Assembly (NCBI RefSeq): GCF_030691135.1
Contig: NZ_JAUYFA010000029.1
Location: 41,772 to 105,771 of the forward strand
DNA: 64,000 nucleotides
Origin: Phreatobacter sp.
Lineage (GTDB): Bacteria; Pseudomonadota; Alphaproteobacteria; Rhizobiales; Phreatobacteraceae
Direction: 5' to 3'
This document shows, in pieces, positions 20,001 to 29,438 of this stretch. Both the position numbers and the translations under genes were made by a program. Below the pieces are notes generated by a model. The model saw nothing but the letters and a program-made list of their open reading frames with translations, searched no databases and was not told where the DNA came from. Position 1 is the stretch's first letter, and every line of letters begins with the position of its first letter.

Positions 20001-20615
20001 ATGCCGCGATCCGGGCCCCGCCTCGTCGAGTTCCACTTCGATTTTGGCAGCCCCAACGCCTATTTCGCCCACAAGGCCCTCGCCGGCCTCGCGACGCGCA
20101 CCGGCGCCACGGTCCGTTATGTGCCGGTGCTGCTCGGCGGCATCTTCAAGGCGACCAACAACCGCTCCCCCTTCGAGGCCTTCGCAGGGGTGCGCAACAA
20201 GCTCGCCTATGAGCGGCTGGAAATCGCCCGGTTTATCGCGCGGCACGGTCTGACGCGCTTCAAGATGAACCCGTTCTTCCCCGTTAACACGCTCATGCTC
20301 ATGCGCGGGGCGGTCGCCATGGACAAGCAGGGGCAGCTCGCACCCTATGCCGAGGCCGGCTTCCATCACATGTGGGAAGAGCCGAAGAAAATGGACGACC
20401 CCGCCGTCTTCAAGGCCGCGATGGACGCCTCCGGGTTCGATGGTGCCGCCCTCATCGAGGCGACCCAGGCGCCCGACGTCAAGGCCGGCCTCATCGGCAA
20501 CACCGAGACCTCGGTCGGCCGCGGCGCCTTCGGCGTGCCGACCTTCTTCATCGGCCGCGATATGTATTTCGGCAAGGACCGGCTGAACGACGTCGAGGCG
20601 GTGCTGGCCGGCTGA
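20001..20615 (+). CDS. 2-hydroxychromene-2-carboxylate isomerase family protein (DsbA/GST-kappa fold)
   Basis: Thioredoxin-fold protein of the DsbA-like isomerase group. Members include the naphthalene-pathway 2-hydroxychromene-2-carboxylate isomerase and kappa-class glutathione transferases. The N-terminus FHFDFGSPNAYFAHKAL holds the Ser that replaces the DsbA active-site Cys. The C-terminus FGVPTFFIGRDMYFGKDRL is also typical. GGAG lies 6 bases before the ATG. No aromatic-degradation genes are nearby, so the substrate is unknown. It faces tsf and may share the hairpin between them. Confidence 0.85.
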   Translation: MPRSGPRLVEFHFDFGSPNAYFAHKALAGLATRTGATVRYVPVLLGGIFKATNNRSPFEAFAGVRNKLAYERLEIARFIARHGLTRFKMNPFFPVNTLMLMRGAVAMDKQGQLAPYAEAGFHHMWEEPKKMDDPAVFKAAMDASGFDGAALIEATQAPDVKAGLIGNTETSVGRGAFGVPTFFIGRDMYFGKDRLNDVEAVLAG

Positions 20616-20631
20616 CAGGATCGCGCTCACG

Positions 20632-20657
20632 AAAAAAGGGGCGGTCGCCCGCCCCTT
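20632..20657 (-). terminator. Intrinsic terminator of rpsB-tsf
   Basis: AAGGGGCGG and CCGCCCCTT form a 9-bp stem with a TCGC loop. On the reverse strand it is followed by a run of six T, so it ends the tsf transcript. It lies 25 bp after the tsf stop codon. Confidence 0.85.
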
Positions 20658-20682
20658 CCCTCGACGTCGATGGTCGACGCGA

Positions 20683-21606
20683 TCAGGTCTTGACGCCGGC
20701 CTGCGCCGCGACTTCCGCAGCGAAATCGTTCTCGGCCTTCTCGATGCCTTCGCCGAGGGCGAAACGGGTGAAGGCGGTCAGCTTGATCGGCGCGCCGACC
20801 TTGCTCTCCATCTCCTTCAGGGCCTGGGCTACCGTCTTGCCACCGTCATGGATGTAGAGCTGCTCGAGGAGGCAGACCTCCTTGGCATAGGTCTTGATGC
20901 CCGACTCGACGATCTTGGCGATGACGTTCTCGGGCTTGCCGGCGTTCTTCTCGGCGAGGATCGCCTTCTCCCGGGCGACGACGGCCGGGTCGAGACCCTC
21001 CGCATCCAGCGCCAGCGGGTTCGCGGCGGCGACATGCATCGCGATCATGCGGCCGAGCGCGGCGAGCTCGTCCTTGCTGCCGGTCGATTCGAGCGCCACC
21101 AGAACGCCGATCTTGCCGAGACCCGGCTCAACCGCGTTGTGAATGTAGCTGCCGACGACGCCGTCCGACACGGACAGGACCGAGGCGCGGCGCAGCGTCA
21201 TGTTCTCGCCGATCGTCGCGACCGCCGAAGCGATGGCGTCCGCGACCGTGCCGCCGGCGGGGAAAGGCGCGGCAAGGATGGCGTCCACGTCGTTGCCGGT
21301 CTTCAGCGCCACTTCGGCGATGGACTTCACCAGGCCCTGGAACTGATCGTTGCGGGCGACGAAGTCGGTCTCCGAATTGACCTCGACCACGGCGGCCTTC
21401 GCGCCGGCCGTGACGATGCCGACGAGGCCCTCCGCGGCGACGCGGCCGGCCTTCTTGGCGGCCTTCGACAGACCCTTCTTGCGCAACAGGTCGACCGCAG
21501 CCTCGATGTCGCCGGCGGTCTCGTTCAGCGCGGACTTGCAGTCCATCATGCCTGCGCCGGTCATCTCGCGCAGTTCCTTGACCATCTGGGCGGTGATGTT
21601 CGCCAT
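20683..21606 (-). CDS. tsf: Elongation factor Ts
   Basis: Nucleotide exchange factor for EF-Tu. The 307-residue protein has the N-terminal UBA-like domain with [14 protein letters not shown], then the core signature [14 protein letters not shown] and the coiled-coil region. GAGG precedes the ATG by 7 bases. It is the second gene of the rpsB-tsf pair, with two hairpins in the 135-bp gap before it and a terminator after it. Confidence 0.97.
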   Translation of the reverse strand: MANITAQMVKELREMTGAGMMDCKSALNETAGDIEAAVDLLRKKGLSKAAKKAGRVAAEGLVGIVTAGAKAAVVEVNSETDFVARNDQFQGLVKSIAEVALKTGNDVDAILAAPFPAGGTVADAIASAVATIGENMTLRRASVLSVSDGVVGSYIHNAVEPGLGKIGVLVALESTGSKDELAALGRMIAMHVAAANPLALDAEGLDPAVVAREKAILAEKNAGKPENVIAKIVESGIKTYAKEVCLLEQLYIHDGGKTVAQALKEMESKVGAPIKLTAFTRFALGEGIEKAENDFAAEVAAQAGVKT

Positions 21607-21644
21607 GGGTCCGTCCTCGAATTCAGTCTGGTTGGGAAGGGAAA

Positions 21645-21672
21645 CGGCCGGCCCGCGGGAGCGAGCCGGCCG
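21645..21672. other. Hairpin in the rpsB-tsf gap (1)
   Basis: CGGCCGGC and GCCGGCCG are perfect 8-bp arms around a 12-base loop. No T run follows on the reverse strand, so it is not a normal terminator. It may protect or process the rpsB-tsf mRNA. Confidence 0.5.
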
Positions 21673-21690
21673 GAACTCAGAACCGATCTC

Positions 21691-21717
21691 CGCTCGACAC
21701 GAATTTCGTGTCGGGCG
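21691..21717. other. Hairpin in the rpsB-tsf gap (2)
   Basis: CGACACGA and TCGTGTCG form a perfect 8-bp stem with a 3-base loop. Three further pairs follow after one mismatch. It lies 24 bp after the rpsB stop and has no T run. It could attenuate or process the transcript between rpsB and tsf. Confidence 0.55.
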
Positions 21718-21741
21718 GATGACGCCGGCTGACGGCCTGGA

Positions 21742-22740
21742 TCAGGCGGCCTCGGCCTCGACCAGCGACTTGGCCTGGTCGATCCAGCCCTGGACGCGGC
21801 CCGGAAGGCCGACGCTGTCGCCGATCTCGGCGGCATCGACCGGGGTGAAGCCGGCGACCTGCCAGTAGTGGAAGATGCCGAGGTTGTTGAGCTGCTTCTC
21901 GATCTCCGGCGACACGCCGGTGAGCTTGATGAGCTCGTCCGCCGGGCCGCGGGGGCCGGCGAGACGCTCGACACCGGAGGGCGCTGCGGCCTCCGGCATA
22001 TCCTCGACCAGCGGCTTCTCGGAAGCGCCGATATCCATGCCCGACGAACCCTGCGCGCGGCCGATGCCGTCGATGGCGGCGCGGGCGATCAGGTCGCAAT
22101 AGAGCGAGATGGCGCGGCCGGCGTCGTCGTTGCCCGGGATCGGATAGGTGATGCCGTCCGGATCGCAGTTGGTGTCGACGATGGCGACGACCGGAATGCC
22201 GAGGCGCTTGGCCTCGAGGATGGCGATCGCCTCCTTGTTGGTGTCGATCACGAACATCAGGTCGGGCACGCCGCCCATGTCCTTGATGCCGCCGAGGGCG
22301 CGCTCGAGCTTGTCCTTCTCGCGGGCGAGGGTCAGCGCTTCCTTCTTGGTGTAGCCGGCGCCGCCCGAACCGAGAGCCTCGTCCAGCTTGCGCAGACGCG
22401 AGATCGAACCCGACACCGTCTTCCAGTTGGTCATCGTGCCGCCGAGCCAGCGCGAGTTCACGTAGTACTGCGCGCACTGCTTGGCACCGGCAGCGATGCC
22501 GTCCTGGGCCTGGCGCTTGGTGCCGACGAACAGCACGCGGCCGCCCTTGGCGACCGTATCGGACACGGCGACCAGCGCGCGATGGAGCATCGGCACGGTC
22601 TGGGCGAGGTCGAGGATGTGGATGTTGTTGCGGACGCCGAAGATGTACTGATTCATCTTCGGGTTCCAGCGGTGGGCCTGATGGCCAAAGTGGCAGCCAG
22701 CTTCCAAAAGCTGACGCATGCTGAAATCGGGCAGCGCCAT
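21742..22740 (-). CDS. rpsB: 30S ribosomal protein S2 with C-terminal extension
   Basis: Small-subunit protein S2. The first roughly 230 residues are the normal S2 fold, with [30 protein letters not shown] and VDTNCDPD. The protein is 332 residues, about 90 longer than E. coli S2. The extra part has a helix-hairpin-helix-like segment ([20 protein letters not shown]) also seen in other alphaproteobacterial S2 proteins. CCGGAG precedes the ATG. Confidence 0.96.
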   Translation of the reverse strand: MALPDFSMRQLLEAGCHFGHQAHRWNPKMNQYIFGVRNNIHILDLAQTVPMLHRALVAVSDTVAKGGRVLFVGTKRQAQDGIAAGAKQCAQYYVNSRWLGGTMTNWKTVSGSISRLRKLDEALGSGGAGYTKKEALTLAREKDKLERALGGIKDMGGVPDLMFVIDTNKEAIAILEAKRLGIPVVAIVDTNCDPDGITYPIPGNDDAGRAISLYCDLIARAAIDGIGRAQGSSGMDIGASEKPLVEDMPEAAAPSGVERLAGPRGPADELIKLTGVSPEIEKQLNNLGIFHYWQVAGFTPVDAAEIGDSVGLPGRVQGWIDQAKSLVEAEAA

Positions 22741-22856
22741 GGTCTTCTCCGGTTGTGCCTCCGCGGACTATGGCCGACCCCGAATGGGATCTGTCACCAC
22801 CGGAGCGGCAATGGACAATCGTCCTCAGCCGCGGGTCCGCGTGTGGAATGGGCCGG

Positions 22857-22885
22857 GCACTACACGATCCGACTGGTGAGTGCAA
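22857..22885 (-). promoter_or_regulatory. Possible rpsB promoter
   Basis: On the reverse strand TTGCAC and TAGTGC are separated by 17 bases, about 115 bp before the rpsB ATG. The match to the housekeeping sigma consensus is only fair. Confidence 0.3.
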
Positions 22886-22890
22886 GGCGC

Positions 22891-23541
22891 TTAGGGCGCC
22901 AGACCGGCCACCAGCGCCGGCAAATCTTCCGGGCTCTGGCAGATCGCGGTCGCTCCCGCCTCCGTCAGTTCGGCAATCCCGCCGTAACCCCAGGCGACGC
23001 CGACGGTTGCGATGCCGTGGCGCCGGGCAGCGTGGATGTCATGCATCCGGTCGCCGATCATCACGGTGCGGGCGGGATCGATCCCCTGTTCGGCGATGAT
23101 CTTGGCGATGATGTCGGCCTTGTCATCGAGGCTGCCGTCGAGAGCCGCCCCATAGACCCGCGCGAAATGCGGCGCATAGCCGAAGCGCTCGATGGTCGGG
23201 ACCGCATAGGGCTCGGGCTTGGCCGTGCAGACGAACATGTGCTCGCAGGTCGCCCCGATGAGGGCGACTGCATCCATCATGCCGGGATAGAGCGTCAGGT
23301 CGTACATGCCGCCGGCCCGATAATGGACGCGGTAGCGCTCGACCGCCGCTTCCGGGTCACTCCCAGGCCCCATCACCTTCGGAAAGGACAGGCGCAGCGC
23401 CGGCCCGATGATCCAGCCGAGTTCGGCGAAGGGCGGCGGCACATGGCCGAGATCGACCAGGGCCTGGCGGAAGGAACCGATGATGCCGGGGGCGGGATCA
23501 GTGAGGGTTCCGTCGAGGTCGAAGAGAACGGTCTGGGGCAT
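22891..23541 (-). CDS. HAD-family phosphatase, phosphoglycolate phosphatase-like
   Basis: Haloacid dehalogenase superfamily hydrolase of 216 residues. Motif I is LFDLDGTLTD at residues 5-14. The helical cap follows, and motif IV is MIGDRMHDIHAARR near the C-terminus. It belongs to the Gph/PgmB-like subgroup that dephosphorylates small phosphate esters such as 2-phosphoglycolate; the substrate cannot be read from sequence. The ATG at 23541 directly precedes motif I, so a 97-residue upstream extension is rejected. Confidence 0.85.
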   Translation of the reverse strand: MPQTVLFDLDGTLTDPAPGIIGSFRQALVDLGHVPPPFAELGWIIGPALRLSFPKVMGPGSDPEAAVERYRVHYRAGGMYDLTLYPGMMDAVALIGATCEHMFVCTAKPEPYAVPTIERFGYAPHFARVYGAALDGSLDDKADIIAKIIAEQGIDPARTVMIGDRMHDIHAARRHGIATVGVAWGYGGIAELTEAGATAICQSPEDLPALVAGLAP

Positions 23542-23668
23542 CGGGCCTGAATAGGGCCGCCGCTCCGGCCCGTCCATGGCCGCTGCCGTACGGCTCGTTT
23601 CTCCCGCAGGCAGGTGACAGGCACCGGGCATCCGGGCAGAAGGTGCCATTCCCGTTCGGAGCCATGAC

Positions 23669-24205
23669 ATGGGCCTGGTCATTTCCGTCAGCCTCGACCG
23701 CCGGCACCGGTTTTCCAAGGCCGCCGCAGACGAGATCACGCTGATCGCCGGTGAAGGCGTGGCAGGCGACGCCCATTGCGGCGTCACGGTCAAGCATCGC
23801 TCGCGGGCGCGCTTCAACCCGACACTACCCAACCTGCGTCAGGTTCATATGATCCAGGCCGAACTGTTCGACGAACTGGCCACCAAGGGTTTCGTGGTCG
23901 GCCCCGCCGAGCTCGGTGAGAACATCACGACGTCGGGCATCGATCTTCTCGCCCTGCCCACTGGCGCCCGCCTCGCCATTGGCGATGCGGTCGTCGAGAT
24001 CACCGGCCTGCGCAATCCCTGCATCCAGATGGACAGGTTCCAGGACGGGCTGATGCAGGCGACGCTCGACCGCGATGCGAAAGGCGGCCTCGTCCGCAAG
24101 GCCGGCATCATGGGCATCGTCTTGACGGGCGGCAGGATCCGGCCGGGCGATGCCGTCGCGGTGACCCTGCCCGAAGGCCCGCACCGCCCGCTGCAGAAGG
24201 TATGA
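23669..24205 (+). CDS. MOSC domain protein
   Basis: Single-domain MOSC protein (178 residues), related to the C-terminal domain of molybdenum cofactor sulfurases and to YiiM/YuaD. The conserved Cys is in GLRNPCIQMDRF. The early GEGVAGDAHCG and the ELGENITTSGIDL segments are typical. MOSC proteins are thought to handle sulfur or bind molybdenum cofactor. GGAG lies 7 bases before the ATG. It is divergent from the HAD gene. Confidence 0.88.
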   Translation: MGLVISVSLDRRHRFSKAAADEITLIAGEGVAGDAHCGVTVKHRSRARFNPTLPNLRQVHMIQAELFDELATKGFVVGPAELGENITTSGIDLLALPTGARLAIGDAVVEITGLRNPCIQMDRFQDGLMQATLDRDAKGGLVRKAGIMGIVLTGGRIRPGDAVAVTLPEGPHRPLQKV

Positions 24206-24283
24206 GCCCGGCGCCCCGACCCCTCCCCCCGCCAGAGCTTCTGGTCTAGAACCACTTCGAACAGGTTTTGCAGGGGGATCACC

Positions 24284-25075
24284 ATGGGCGCACTGGACGG
24301 CAAGGTTGCGATCGTCACGGGAGCCGCACGCGGCATTGGCAAGGCCATCGCCGAGCGTTTCATCGCGGAAGGCGCGAGCGTCGTGCTGTCCGACATCGCC
24401 GAGGAGGCCGGGCGCGCCACAACGGCGGAACTCGCCACGAAGGGCAAGGCGGTCTTCGTCGCGGCCGATGTCGGTGACGCCGCTTCCGTTGCCGGCCTCG
24501 TCGACGGCGCGCGCAAGGCATTCACCGGAGACATCGACGTTCTCGTCAACAATGCCGGCATCGTCCACAGCGCCGAGTTCCTCGATCTCGCCGAGGCCGA
24601 TTTCGACAAGGTGCTGCGGGTGAACCTGAAGGGCTCCTTCCTCGTCGGACAGGCGGTCGCCCGCCGAATGGTCGAGCAGGTCAAGGCCGGTAAGACGCCG
24701 GGGACGATCGTCAACATTAGCTCGGTCAATGCCCGGCTCGCCATCGTCAACCAGATCCCCTACTGCGTCTCCAAGGGTGGCGTCGGCCAGCTGACCAATG
24801 TCATGGCGCTCGGGCTCTCCGAGCACGGCATCCGCGTCAACGCCATCGGTCCCGGCTCCATCGCCACCGAGATGCTGGCGAGCGTCAACACCGACAAGGC
24901 CGCCCGTCACCGGCTGTTCTCGCGCACACCGCTACGCCGTCTCGGCGAACCCGACGAGATCGCCAAGGCGGCGGTTTTCCTCGCCTCCGACGCGTCGAGC
25001 TATGTGACCGGCCAGACCCTCTACGTCGACGGCGGCCGGCTCGGGCTCAACTACACGGTGCCGGTGCAGGATTGA
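24284..25075 (+). CDS. SDR-family NAD(P)-dependent oxidoreductase
   Basis: Classical short-chain dehydrogenase of 263 residues. The cofactor loop TGAARGIG is near residue 12, the NNAG motif near 88, and the catalytic Ser with YCVSK near 148-166. The C-terminal SYVTGQTLYVDGG closes the fold. An Asp after the second strand (LSDIAEE) suggests preference for NAD. A GGGGG ribosome-binding site precedes the ATG. Its TGA overlaps the TTG start of the next gene, so the two are probably co-translated. Confidence 0.92.
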   Translation: MGALDGKVAIVTGAARGIGKAIAERFIAEGASVVLSDIAEEAGRATTAELATKGKAVFVAADVGDAASVAGLVDGARKAFTGDIDVLVNNAGIVHSAEFLDLAEADFDKVLRVNLKGSFLVGQAVARRMVEQVKAGKTPGTIVNISSVNARLAIVNQIPYCVSKGGVGQLTNVMALGLSEHGIRVNAIGPGSIATEMLASVNTDKAARHRLFSRTPLRRLGEPDEIAKAAVFLASDASSYVTGQTLYVDGGRLGLNYTVPVQD

Positions 25076-26055
25076 GCGCCGATCTGCCGCCGGCCCTGCG
25101 CGCGGCGCTCGACAGGCTCGCCGGCCGCTTCGGCGGACGCGACCTCGCCGCCGCCAGCCGGCGCCTCACCGAGGATTACCGCGCCGGCCGCGGCTCGCGA
25201 CTGCCGGCCCCCGTCGATCTCGCCGCCTACGCCATCGCCCGCATGCCGGCCACCTACGCGGCCTGCGCGGCGGTCCTGGAGGAGGCGGCAGCGCGTGTCG
25301 ACCTGGCGCCGCGCTCGCTGCTCGATGTCGGCTGCGGACCGGGCACCGCCACCTGGGCCGCCGCGGAGACCTTTCCGGGTCTGGTCGAAGCCGCGATGCG
25401 CGACGCCCATGCCGGCATGATCGCGCTCGGCCGCGACCTCGCGACCGAGGGACCGGCCCTGCTGGCGGGAGCCGACTGGAAGACCGGGCGGCTGGAAGCG
25501 GTCGTGCCGGCCTCGGCCGATCTCGTCGTCGCGAGCTACGCCCTCAACGAACTGAAACCCGCCGAGGTGGCGGGCACCGCGCGGGCGCTCTATGCCGCCG
25601 CGAGCGGCGTCCTCGTCCTGGTCGAGCCCGGCACCCCCGCCGGCTTCGCCGTCATCGCCGCCGCCCGTATCGCGCTGATCGCCGCCGGGGCCCGCGTCGC
25701 CGCCCCCTGCCCCGGCGCAGCGACCTGCCCGGTCGCGGCGCCGGACTGGTGCCACTTCTCGGCGCGACTGCCGCGGCTGCGCGCCCACAAGGCCGCAAAG
25801 TCGGCCGACGTCCCCTTCGAGGACGAACGCTATGCCTATCTCGTCCTGGCACGGCCGTATCTGCGGATCGACGCCGCGCCGGCGCGGATCCTGCGGCCTC
25901 CCCATGCCGACAAGGCGGGAACCTCTTTCACCCTCTGTACGAGCACCGGCCTGACGCAGCGCGTAGTCGCCAGCCGTGATCGCGACGCCCATCGCTTGAC
26001 GCGGCGCCTCGGCTGGGGCGACGCTTTTCCATCTGAATCGCCGGAGCCACCATGA
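25072..26055 (+). CDS. Rsm22-family ribosome-associated methyltransferase-like protein
   Basis: Bacterial member of the Rsm22 family (METTL17 in mitochondria), linked to small-subunit assembly. A Rossmann methyltransferase motif LLDVGCGPGTATWAAAE begins near residue 83, and SYALNELKP follows. Cys213, Cys219 and Cys227 have C-x5-C-x7-C spacing, and Cys289 (FTLCTSTG) is a possible fourth iron-sulfur ligand. The start is a TTG overlapping the preceding TGA; no better start is seen. It overlaps the next ATG by 4 bp, making a three-gene unit with the SDR and the small Cys-rich gene. Confidence 0.85.
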   Translation: MSADLPPALRAALDRLAGRFGGRDLAAASRRLTEDYRAGRGSRLPAPVDLAAYAIARMPATYAACAAVLEEAAARVDLAPRSLLDVGCGPGTATWAAAETFPGLVEAAMRDAHAGMIALGRDLATEGPALLAGADWKTGRLEAVVPASADLVVASYALNELKPAEVAGTARALYAAASGVLVLVEPGTPAGFAVIAAARIALIAAGARVAAPCPGAATCPVAAPDWCHFSARLPRLRAHKAAKSADVPFEDERYAYLVLARPYLRIDAAPARILRPPHADKAGTSFTLCTSTGLTQRVVASRDRDAHRLTRRLGWGDAFPSESPEPP

Positions 26056-26306
26056 CCCGCAGACCCTTCATCGCCGTCGCCCTCGTCATCGCCGCCGCCG
26101 TTACCCCGCTTCCGGCGCTCGGCCAGAACGAGAACCTGTCGTTTTCGCAGCGCATGGGAATCTACCGGGCCTGCAAGGCCGACCTCGACAGCAAATGTCC
26201 GAGCGCCGGCACCGATTCGGCGCAGGTGTCGGCCTGCCTGCGCACCAACCAGGCACAGCTCTCGACCCCCTGCGTCGCGGCGATCCGGCAGGCGGGCCTG
26301 CGCTGA
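26052..26306 (+). CDS. Small secreted Cys-rich protein
   Basis: 84-residue protein with a clear N-terminal signal peptide (hydrophobic 7-22, cleavage probably after ALG). The mature part has four Cys in the order C-x7-C and C-x11-C. This resembles one copy of the cysteine-rich GLG1-type repeat found in small periplasmic proteins of Rhizobiales. GGAG is 5 bases before the ATG, and the start overlaps the Rsm22 stop. The function is unknown. Confidence 0.8.
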   Translation: MTRRPFIAVALVIAAAVTPLPALGQNENLSFSQRMGIYRACKADLDSKCPSAGTDSAQVSACLRTNQAQLSTPCVAAIRQAGLR

Positions 26307-26387
26307 CACGGGCACCGCTGCCCTGCAGCCCTTGCGATTGACCAGCCGCCGCCGCAGGCCCGATAGCGATGGATCGGGAGTGCTACG

Positions 26388-27281
26388 ATGATCGTCATGC
26401 CCTGGCTCTGGGCCGTCTTCACGGTCATCGCCGCCGCCGCCCAGACCGCGCGGAACGCCCTGCAGCGCAGCCTCACCGAGCGCCTGGGCACGATCGGCGC
26501 CACCCATGTGCGCTTTCTCTACGGCTTTCCCTTCGCGCTGATCTTTCTTTCCGGCGTCCACCTCGCCGTGCCGGCCCGCGCGCCAGACATTTCCGTCGCC
26601 TTCCTGGTCTGGACGACGGTCGGTGCGATGGCGCAGATCGGCGCGACGGCCCTGATGCTCGCAGCGATGCGGGAGCGCTCCTTCGTCGTCACGACGGCCT
26701 ATACCAAAACCGAACCTGTCATCGTCGCGCTGTTCGGCGTGGTCCTGCTCGGCGACCACCTCACCGGTTGGGCCTGGACCGCGATCCTTATCGCCACCTC
26801 CGGCATCATCCTCATGTCCTGGAAGCCGGGCACCGAGCAGTCGCTGCGGCCAGCCGTCCTCGGCGTCGTTTCCGCGGCGCTTTTCGGTCTCGCATCGGTC
26901 GGCTTTCGCGGCGCCATCCGCACGCTCGATACAGAGAGCTTCGTCCTCGCCGCCACGACGACCCTCGCCTGGAGCCTGGCGATCCAGACAGCGGTCCTCA
27001 CCGCCTATCTCGCCCTCGCCGACAGGCCAGGCCTGATGGCGATCTTCCGTGCCTGGCGGCCCTCGCTCGCGGCGGGCTTCCTCGGCGCCTTTGCCTCGCA
27101 GTTTTGGTTCCTGGCCTTTGCGCTGGAAACGGTCGCCAAGGTCCGGACTCTCGCCCTGGTCGAGGTGCTCTTCGCCGGCATCGTCTCGGGAGCGATCATC
27201 AAACAGGCGACCAGCCCGCGCGAGGGGCTGGCGATCGCGCTCATTGTCGTGGGCGTCGCCGTGCTGCTCAGCCTTGGCTGA
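26388..27281 (+). CDS. DMT-superfamily (EamA) transporter
   Basis: Inner-membrane protein of 297 residues with about ten hydrophobic helices arranged as two EamA repeats, the pattern of the drug/metabolite transporter superfamily. The substrate is unknown. GGGAG lies 8 bases before the ATG; an ATG three codons later is also possible. Its last 14 bp overlap the end of the convergent purK gene. Confidence 0.85.
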   Translation: MIVMPWLWAVFTVIAAAAQTARNALQRSLTERLGTIGATHVRFLYGFPFALIFLSGVHLAVPARAPDISVAFLVWTTVGAMAQIGATALMLAAMRERSFVVTTAYTKTEPVIVALFGVVLLGDHLTGWAWTAILIATSGIILMSWKPGTEQSLRPAVLGVVSAALFGLASVGFRGAIRTLDTESFVLAATTTLAWSLAIQTAVLTAYLALADRPGLMAIFRAWRPSLAAGFLGAFASQFWFLAFALETVAKVRTLALVEVLFAGIVSGAIIKQATSPREGLAIALIVVGVAVLLSLG

Positions 27282-28359
27282 GAGGCGACAGGCGGGTCAG
27301 GTGGCCCATCTTCCGGCCCTCACGCTGGTCGCGCTTGCCATAGAGATGCAGCACCGTGCCCTCCTCGGCGGCATGCCGCCGCCAGTCCTTGACGCCGGCA
27401 CCGATGAGATTCTGCATCACCGCATCCGAGTGCCGCCGCGTCGAGCCGAGCGGCAGGCCGGCGACCGCCCGCATGTGGTTCTCGAACTGCGAACAGTGGC
27501 AAGCGGCCTCGGTCCAGTGACCTGAATTGTGGACGCGCGGCGCCATCTCGTTCAGCAGCAGCTGTCCATCGCGCGTGACGAAGAGTTCCACCGCCAGCAC
27601 GCCGACATAGTCGAGTTTTTCGGCGAGGACCGTGCCCATCAGGGCAGCCCGCGCCCCGAGCGACACGTCGATGGCGGCCGGCACGGTCGAGGTGCGGAGG
27701 ATACCGCTGCGGTGGACGTTTTCGACCGGGTCATAATGGCGGATTTCGCCGCCGACGCCGCGAACGACGAGCACCGAGATCTCGCGCTCGAAGGGCACGA
27801 AAGCCTCGAGAATGGCCGGCTGGTTGCCGATGGTCGCGAGGGCGCGGGCCGGATCATCGCCGGCGCGGATGACGACCTGCCCCTTGCCGTCATAGCCGAA
27901 GCGCCGCGTCTTCAGCACGGCGGGTCGGCCGATCGTCTCGAGAGCGCGGACGAGATCCTCGACCGAATCGACAGCGACAAAGTCGGGGACCGCGAGCCCA
28001 CAATCGCGCGCGAAGGTCTTCTCGGTTATCCGGTCCTGCGACACCGTCAGCGCCATGGGGCCGGGTCGCACCGGCAGCCGGCTCGCCAGGAAATCAGCCG
28101 CCCGGGCCGGCACGTTTTCGAATTCATAGGTGACGATGTCGACATCCTCGGCGAAGCGCGCCAGCGCGCTCTCGTCGGAATAGTCGGCCTCGGTGATCCG
28201 CCGCACCACGTCGAAGGCCGGACTCTCCGGCTCGGGGGCAAACACCTGGCAGCGCAGGCCGAGCCGCGCCCCCGCCAGCGCCAGCATGCGGCCGAGCTGG
28301 CCGCCGCCGAGAATGCCGATGATCTGGTCGGGACCGACCGACCGGTCAGATGTCGTCAC
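27268..28359 (-). CDS. purK: 5-(carboxyamino)imidazole ribonucleotide synthase
   Basis: ATP-grasp enzyme that carboxylates aminoimidazole ribonucleotide in purine synthesis and hands the product to PurE. The N-terminal [21 protein letters not shown] and the ATP-grasp core ([45 protein letters not shown]) are present. The GTG at 28359 gives 363 residues and overlaps the purE stop by 14 bp. A longer frame reaching into purE is rejected. Confidence 0.95.
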   Translation of the reverse strand: MTTSDRSVGPDQIIGILGGGQLGRMLALAGARLGLRCQVFAPEPESPAFDVVRRITEADYSDESALARFAEDVDIVTYEFENVPARAADFLASRLPVRPGPMALTVSQDRITEKTFARDCGLAVPDFVAVDSVEDLVRALETIGRPAVLKTRRFGYDGKGQVVIRAGDDPARALATIGNQPAILEAFVPFEREISVLVVRGVGGEIRHYDPVENVHRSGILRTSTVPAAIDVSLGARAALMGTVLAEKLDYVGVLAVELFVTRDGQLLLNEMAPRVHNSGHWTEAACHCSQFENHMRAVAGLPLGSTRRHSDAVMQNLIGAGVKDWRRHAAEEGTVLHLYGKRDQREGRKMGHLTRLSPLSQG

Positions 28360-28855
28360 GGGGACGCTCCGCAATGGCCGCCGTCTGACGGGCGCGATAG
28401 GCGTCGAGCCGCTCTGCGAGGGCCGGATCGTTGAGGGCGAGGACCGCCGCGGCCAAAAGCGCCGCATTGATGGCACCGGGCTTGCCGATGGCGAGCGTGC
28501 CGACGGGAATGCCCCCCGGCATCTGCACGATGGAATGGAGCGAATCGACCCCTGACAGGGCCTTGCTCTCCACCGGCACGCCGAAGACGGGCAGCGGCGT
28601 CAGCGCCGCCGCCATGCCCGGCAGATGCGCCGCACCGCCGGCGCCGGCGATGATGATCTTGAAGCCGTTGTCACGCGCCGACCGGGCGAAATCGTAGAGC
28701 CTGTCGGGCGTGCGGTGGGCGGAGACGATGAGAGCCTCATGGCCGATGCCGAGACCGACGAGGATCTCGGCCGCATGGCGCATGGTCGCCCAGTCCGACT
28801 GGGAGCCCATGATGATAGCGACGGGCTTGTCCCCGCTCGCGGCCGTTTCCGGCAT
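28346..28855 (-). CDS. purE: N5-carboxyaminoimidazole ribonucleotide mutase
   Basis: Class I PurE, which moves the carboxyl group from N5 to C4 of the imidazole. The 169-residue protein has [25 protein letters not shown] and [10 protein letters not shown], the substrate-binding loops. A strong GGGGGAGG lies upstream of the ATG at 28855. It forms a two-gene operon with purK. Confidence 0.96.
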   Translation of the reverse strand: MPETAASGDKPVAIIMGSQSDWATMRHAAEILVGLGIGHEALIVSAHRTPDRLYDFARSARDNGFKIIIAGAGGAAHLPGMAAALTPLPVFGVPVESKALSGVDSLHSIVQMPGGIPVGTLAIGKPGAINAALLAAAVLALNDPALAERLDAYRARQTAAIAERPRDDI

Positions 28856-28989
28856 CGACGCCTCCCCCGCTCGTCGAGGATCGACGGCATTCCGAAAGAA
28901 GCGGCGGAGAATAGGCAGAGGTTGCCCCGGTAGCAAGACGCCGCACGACCCAATCTTCGCAACGGCGGAACGGCCTCGGGCGGATCGTT

Positions 28990-29202
28990 TCAGGCGATGA
29001 TGTCGGGGGTCAGAAGATCGTCGAGGAAGGCGATCCGGTCACGCAGGATCAGCTTGCGTTTCTTCAGCCGCTGAATCTGCAGCCGGTCAGCCACCGGCAT
29101 GCTCACCAGCGCGTCGATGGCCACGTCGAGATCCCGGTGTTCCTGCCGCAGCCTTTCGAGCTCAAGCAGCGCCTCGCGCTCGTCGATGTCGTTGGATGCC
29201 AT
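28990..29202 (-). CDS. DUF465 (YdcH-like) small coiled-coil protein
   Basis: 70-residue charged helical protein with the DUF465 pattern: an N-terminal helix [13 protein letters not shown], a short turn near VSMP and a second helix with [17 protein letters not shown]. The function is unknown in the family. A second DUF465 gene lies 236 bp away on the other strand. The ATG at 29202 is chosen because the longer frame adds an unrelated Arg-rich leader. Confidence 0.85.
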   Translation of the reverse strand: MASNDIDEREALLELERLRQEHRDLDVAIDALVSMPVADRLQIQRLKKRKLILRDRIAFLDDLLTPDIIA

Positions 29203-29438
29203 TGCGATACCAGAGACTGTGCCGGATCCGAGAGGCGACCCGCGCCGCCGACAGTATGCCGCTGCGGCCACGCCTTGGGCAAGGCGCCGCTTGCCCCAGC
29301 CTGCCCTTTACGGCCGACAGTTGCCGTAACATTCCGTGATTTTACTTTGCCGCATACAGGTCCACACTCCGTTCCAGTCCGATGCGTTTCGGACCTCGTC
29401 CGAGGCCATCAGGACTCTTCGTTCAAAGGAGGACTTTG

